Assembly (NCBI RefSeq): GCF_021287135.1
Contig: NZ_JAJTBB010000011.1
Span: 16,143 to 80,142 of the forward strand
Origin: Acidovorax sp.
GTDB lineage: Bacteria; Pseudomonadota; Gammaproteobacteria; Burkholderiales; Burkholderiaceae_C
DNA length: 64,000 bases
Direction: 5' to 3'
In this document: positions 61,090-64,000 of the stretch, piece by piece
Layout of the letters: each line of letters opens with the position of its first letter
Position numbering within the stretch: position 1 is the first letter of the stretch
Position numbers and translations under genes: made by a program
Notes under the pieces: model-generated
The model's database searches: none
Seen by the model: the letters and a program-made list of their open reading frames with translations, nothing else
What the model was told of the DNA's origin: nothing

Positions 61090-61197
61090 GGTGATTTCCT
61101 TCTTCTGAATGGAGCAATGCAATGAAGGCACCAATGGTCGCGCGCGCTCGTATATTATTCAAACGAAAGTTTTTGTCGATCAACTTGAAAATTAATA

Positions 61198-62136
61198 ATG
61201 ATCCAGTCGATTCTGGAAGTGCGCCATCTGCGCACGCTGGTGGCCCTGCGCGACAGCGGCAGCCTGGTGCGGGCCGCGCAGTTGCTCAACCTCACGCAGT
61301 CGGCGCTGTCGCACCAGATCAAGCTGCTGGAAGAGCGCTACGGCCAGCCGCTGTTTGAGCGCAAGTCCGTGCCGCCGCAGTTCACCGCCGTGGGGGAACG
61401 CCTGCTGGCGTTGGCCGATGCCGTGCTGCCGCAGGTGGAGGGGGCCGAGCGCGACATCGCCCGCCTGGTGCTGGGCCAGGGCGGGCAGATGCGCATTGCG
61501 GTGGAATGCCACACCTGCTTTGACTGGCTGATGCCCGCGATGGACGCCTTCCGCACCCGCTGGCCCGAGGTGGAGTTGGACATCGTCAGTGGCTTCCACG
61601 CCGACCCGGTGGGCCTGCTGCACCAGGGCCGGGCCGATGTGGCCATCGTGTCGGAGGTGGATGCGGACGAAGCAGGGGTGGATTACCACGCGCTGTTTGG
61701 CTTCGAGATCCGCGCGCTGCTGGCCAACACGCACCCGCTGGTGGCCAAGCCGCACCTGGTGGCGCAGGACTTTGCGGACCAGACCATCATTACCTACCCC
61801 GTGCCCGACGAAATGCTGGACCTGATTCGCCAGGTGCTGGAGCCCGCCGGCGTGCGCCCCCCGCGCCGCACGACCGAACTGACGGTGGCCCTGCTGCAGC
61901 TGGTGGCCAGCGGGCGCGGCGTGGCAGCCCTGCCGCTGTGGGCGGTGCAGAGCTACCTGGACCGGGGATATGTGACGGCCCGGCCTATTGCAGTCGGGCC
62001 TGGCGACAAAGGCCTGCGCGGCGAGCTGCACGCCGCCTGCCTGCCCAGCCTGTCGGCCAGGCCGTATCTGCAGGACTTTGTGCAGGTGACGCGCGAGACC
62101 AGTTTTGTCACGCTCAAGGGCGTGGAATTGTTGTGA
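61198..62136 (+). CDS. metR: LysR-family regulator of methionine synthesis
   Basis: 312 residues. MetR of this type: VRHLRTLVALRDSGSLVRAA, QLLNLTQSALSHQIKLLEER, YGQPLFERKSVPPQFTAVGE; ligand domain with VECHTCFDWLMPAMDAFRTR and GRGVAALPLWAVQSYLD. Activates metE with homocysteine as coinducer. In the gap to metE I see TTCAAACGAAAG and ACTTGAAAATT but no perfect TGAA-N5-TTCA site. Converges with the next gene, overlapping 23 bases. Confidence 0.93.
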   Translation: MIQSILEVRHLRTLVALRDSGSLVRAAQLLNLTQSALSHQIKLLEERYGQPLFERKSVPPQFTAVGERLLALADAVLPQVEGAERDIARLVLGQGGQMRIAVECHTCFDWLMPAMDAFRTRWPEVELDIVSGFHADPVGLLHQGRADVAIVSEVDADEAGVDYHALFGFEIRALLANTHPLVAKPHLVAQDFADQTIITYPVPDEMLDLIRQVLEPAGVRPPRRTTELTVALLQLVASGRGVAALPLWAVQSYLDRGYVTARPIAVGPGDKGLRGELHAACLPSLSARPYLQDFVQVTRETSFVTLKGVELL

Positions 62137-62560
62137 CCGGCTCCGGCGCGTACTTGTCGCCCACTTCCTCGCGCAGCGGGTGCGTGTCGTAGACGATGTT
62201 CATGTCGCGGATGCGGGTGCTGCCCGCGTCGAACGTGAACACATCCACGCAGGTGAACGCCACCTCGCGGCCATCGCTCAAGGTCCAGTCGTAGCGGAAG
62301 TAGGCGGCGACCCGCACAGCGCCGCCGTTGTCTGGTGGGGCGGAAACGAACAGATCCAGCACGGTGATCACGCTGCGGCTGGAGGCCTGCGCGAGCTTTT
62401 TGAAAAAGTCGCTCGCGCGCATCGTGCCCAGGAAGGGGGAGTGCACCACGCCATCGTCCTCAAAGCAGGCAATCAGCCCTTCCGTGTGGCTGGCATGCAG
62501 GTGGGCGAGGTAGGTGCGGACGGTGTCGAGCGGCGTGGATGGGGGCTGGGTGTGGGCCAT
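62114..62560 (-). CDS. NTF2-like (SnoaL-type) protein
   Basis: 148 residues with a SnoaL/NTF2-like fold: PLDTVRTYLAHLHASHTEGL, IACFEDDGVVHSPFLGTMRA, FRYDWTLSDGREVAFTCVDV and FTFDAGSTRIRDMNIVYDTH. Such proteins are small steroid-isomerase-like or binding domains with varied roles. The gene is divergent from a LysR gene at 62666 that may control it. Its 3' end overlaps metR by 23 bases on the opposite strand. Confidence 0.85.
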   Translation of the reverse strand: MAHTQPPSTPLDTVRTYLAHLHASHTEGLIACFEDDGVVHSPFLGTMRASDFFKKLAQASSRSVITVLDLFVSAPPDNGGAVRVAAYFRYDWTLSDGREVAFTCVDVFTFDAGSTRIRDMNIVYDTHPLREEVGDKYAPEPVTTIPRP

Positions 62561-62665
62561 GGTGGGAGCGGGCGGCAAGCCGCGGGAAGGTGGAGAGGCG
62601 CCCAGCTTCGCCGCCAGAGTGCCGCGGCGCAAGGGACAATGGCGCGTCATACATAAAAGCTGCTT

Positions 62666-63532
62666 ATGTATTTGCGCTATCTGCACTACCTCCAATCCGT
62701 CATCGACCAGGGCTCGTTTGCGCGTGCGGCCGAGGTCTGCGGAGTGTCGCAGCCTGCCATCAGCCAGGGGCTCAAGGCATTGCAGGCGCAGGTCGGCGCG
62801 CCACTGCTGGTGCGCCAGGGTCGCCGCCAGATGCCTACCGAACTCGCCCGCCGCCTTGCGGCCGAGGGCGGCCCGCTGGCGCAGCGTGTGGGGGCGCTGG
62901 CGCAGAGGGGGCCGGCGACAGGCAGCCGGGCGGTACTGCGCGTGGGGTTGACGGCGTCGGCAGCGCTGGTGTGCGGCCCGCTCTTGTACGAGGCCTGGTG
63001 CCTGCCCCAGCCCCGGCGCGTGCTGGAGATGAGCACGGCCGACGAGGGCAGCTTGCTCTCGGGGCTGCTACGGGACACCTTCCATGCCGTCATCGCGCCG
63101 CGGCCGCGGCGGTTTGAGCACCCGGACGTCGTGCAGTGGCCGCTGTACGCGCTGCAACCCCAGGTCTATGGGCGGCGGCGCCACCCGCTGGCCCAGGCTC
63201 GCTCGCTGGCGCAGCTGGCTGGCGCGGCCTGGGCCTGCGTGGGCCCCAGCGTGCAAGGCCCGGTGGACGTGCTGACCGAGGCCCATCGCGTGCGGCGCAT
63301 GCCCGCGCCCCGCATGGCCGTGCGCTGCCCGGACTTTGCCAGCCTGGCCCATCTGGTGGCCCGGTCTGATCTGCTGGCGGTCGTGCCGCACCCGGTGCTG
63401 CTGGGCGCGTCCGCCGACAGCGTCGTGCCCCTGCGGCTGGCTGAAGCGCTGCCGCTGTACAGCATGTGGCTTTTCGAGCGCAAAGGTGCCACGCCCCGCT
63501 TGGGCCCCGAAGTGTTCGCCGGGCGGGTGTGA
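62666..63532 (+). CDS. LysR-family transcriptional regulator (second)
   Basis: 288 residues: LRYLHYLQSVIDQGSFARAA, EVCGVSQPAISQGLKALQAQ, VGAPLLVRQGRRQMPTELAR (helix-turn-helix plus hinge), then a shortened ligand domain with ALVCGPLLYEAWCLPQPRRV and LVARSDLLAVVPHPVLLGAS. Divergent from the NTF2-like gene, probably its regulator. The C-terminus is short for the family but complete. Confidence 0.88.
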   Translation: MYLRYLHYLQSVIDQGSFARAAEVCGVSQPAISQGLKALQAQVGAPLLVRQGRRQMPTELARRLAAEGGPLAQRVGALAQRGPATGSRAVLRVGLTASAALVCGPLLYEAWCLPQPRRVLEMSTADEGSLLSGLLRDTFHAVIAPRPRRFEHPDVVQWPLYALQPQVYGRRRHPLAQARSLAQLAGAAWACVGPSVQGPVDVLTEAHRVRRMPAPRMAVRCPDFASLAHLVARSDLLAVVPHPVLLGASADSVVPLRLAEALPLYSMWLFERKGATPRLGPEVFAGRV

Positions 63533-63586
63533 GGCGGGCGCTGTCCCGCTGCAGGTTCTGTGGACGCTGGCGCGGGGAGAAGCGTT

Positions 63587-63644
63587 TGCTATGGTATTGA
63601 TAGCTTGTAGCGCTTTCTGGATAAGCGCTGGAGGCCAATTTTGC
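63587..63644 (+). repeat. ATAGCTG repeat, copy 10
   Basis: TGCTATGGTATTGATAGCTT, then GTAGCGCTTTCTGGATAAGC and GCTGGAGGCCAATTTTGC. Full copy between the LysR and KdgD-like genes. Confidence 0.85.
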
Positions 63645-63750
63645 TAGATATCAGGACACGTCGGTGCCCACCAGCCCGCCGGTGCGGCAGTGTGCAAAGG
63701 GCAGGGATGCCTGGAAAACCCAGGCGCTCCCAGCCTCCCGGGCGCCGCGG

Positions 63751-64000
63751 CTACTGCGGTCCGAGCTTGTCGATCAGCGCCTTGAGCGCCTCCATCTCCT
63801 GCGGCTTGAGGTCCACCAGCGGCGCGCGCACCGGCCCCCCGTCACGCCCCACGATGCGGGCGCCGGCCTTGATGATGGACACGCCGTAGCCCTCCACCCG
63901 GTTGCGGATGGCCAGGTACGGCATGAAGAACTCCTTGAGCAGCCGGTGCTGCGTGGCCATGTCGTCGGCCGCCACGGCCCGGTAGAACTCCATCGCCGTG
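63751..64000 (-). CDS. DapA/KdgD-family aldolase-dehydratase, C-terminal end (rest outside window)
   Basis: Only the last 82 residues are visible: [79 protein letters not shown]. This matches the end of 5-dehydro-4-deoxyglucarate dehydratase (KdgD), a DapA-fold enzyme of glucarate catabolism; dihydrodipicolinate synthase relatives share it. The frame is open to the window edge. Confidence 0.8.
   Translation of the reverse strand, partial: TAMEFYRAVAADDMATQHRLLKEFFMPYLAIRNRVEGYGVSIIKAGARIVGRDGGPVRAPLVDLKPQEMEALKALIDKLGPQ

Noticed and set aside
58696-61125. 809-residue plus-strand frame opposite metE
   Set aside because: Shadow of metE; no recognisable domain.

Overview
This is 64 kb of GC-rich, tightly packed bacterial chromosome. 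I read it as a betaproteobacterium of the Comamonadaceae (Acidovorax-like). Reasons: the protein set (Bug-type tricarboxylate binding protein, XrtH exosortase pair, valine-catabolism genes, metE/metR), and at least ten copies of a short intergenic hairpin repeat built on ATAGCTG...GCGCTT...AAGCGC...GAGGCC that I associate with this family. The genus is inference. I saw no rRNA, tRNA, CRISPR array, integrase or transposase.

Layout. 1-10 kb: C-terminal half of an aspartate kinase, an NHL-repeat lipoprotein, a DeoR regulator divergent from a Nudix hydrolase, a GlsB-type stress membrane protein, a large penicillin-acylase-family lipoprotein, a methyltransferase, and exosortase H with its partner. 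10-16.3 kb: a minus-strand nucleic-acid repair block (EVE protein, AlkB, a 2OG-Fe(II) oxygenase translationally coupled to Ada, a SNF2 helicase). 16.5-20.2 kb: PepSY protein, cytochrome b561, response regulator, sensor kinase and an outer-membrane barrel. 20.4-25.3 kb: LuxR regulator facing DUF3237 and Bug genes, then small envelope proteins and an NlpC/P60 peptidase. 25.4-30 kb: a frameshifted sugar dehydrogenase, then an AMP/thymidine-phosphorylase-like enzyme, a PRPP-synthetase-like protein and an isochorismatase-type hydrolase.

31.0-32.7 kb is a lower-GC island that reads as a small integron cassette array without an integrase: three attC-like sites and cassettes for a DUF4145 protein, a 77-residue protein and one apparently non-coding cassette. 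32.9-38.7 kb holds valine-degradation genes (mmsB, acyl-CoA dehydrogenase, mmsA) with small unrelated genes between them. 38.9-43.4 kb is a five-gene minus-strand operon, mostly with stop/start overlaps: exported collagen-like Gly-X-Y protein, an aspartyl/asparaginyl hydroxylase with what looks like a C-terminal Nif11 domain, a sulfotransferase, a Tat-exported binding protein and a tail-collar protein, closed by a terminator. It is one of the two best candidates for an undescribed system.

43.6-51.4 kb: a LysR regulator, an EF-hand protein, a tiny DUF3309 protein and a MarR-controlled EmrAB-type efflux operon. 51.7-58.3 kb is the second candidate: seven minus-strand genes, six joined by 1-4 nt overlaps, encoding two GT2 glycosyltransferases, a flavin oxidoreductase, a short-chain dehydrogenase/epimerase, a TIM-barrel sugar isomerase, an SMR-type flippase-like protein and a GT-C-like membrane glycosyltransferase; together they look like a pathway adding a lipid-linked sugar to a surface molecule. 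58.7-64 kb: metE divergent from metR, an NTF2-like protein, another LysR regulator and the end of a DapA/KdgD-family gene.

Three large imperfect palindromes (in the PRPP-synthetase-like gene, near 46 kb and near 51.6 kb) share a ~56-bp core but have unrelated arms; one copy is translated in frame as an extra ~57 residues.
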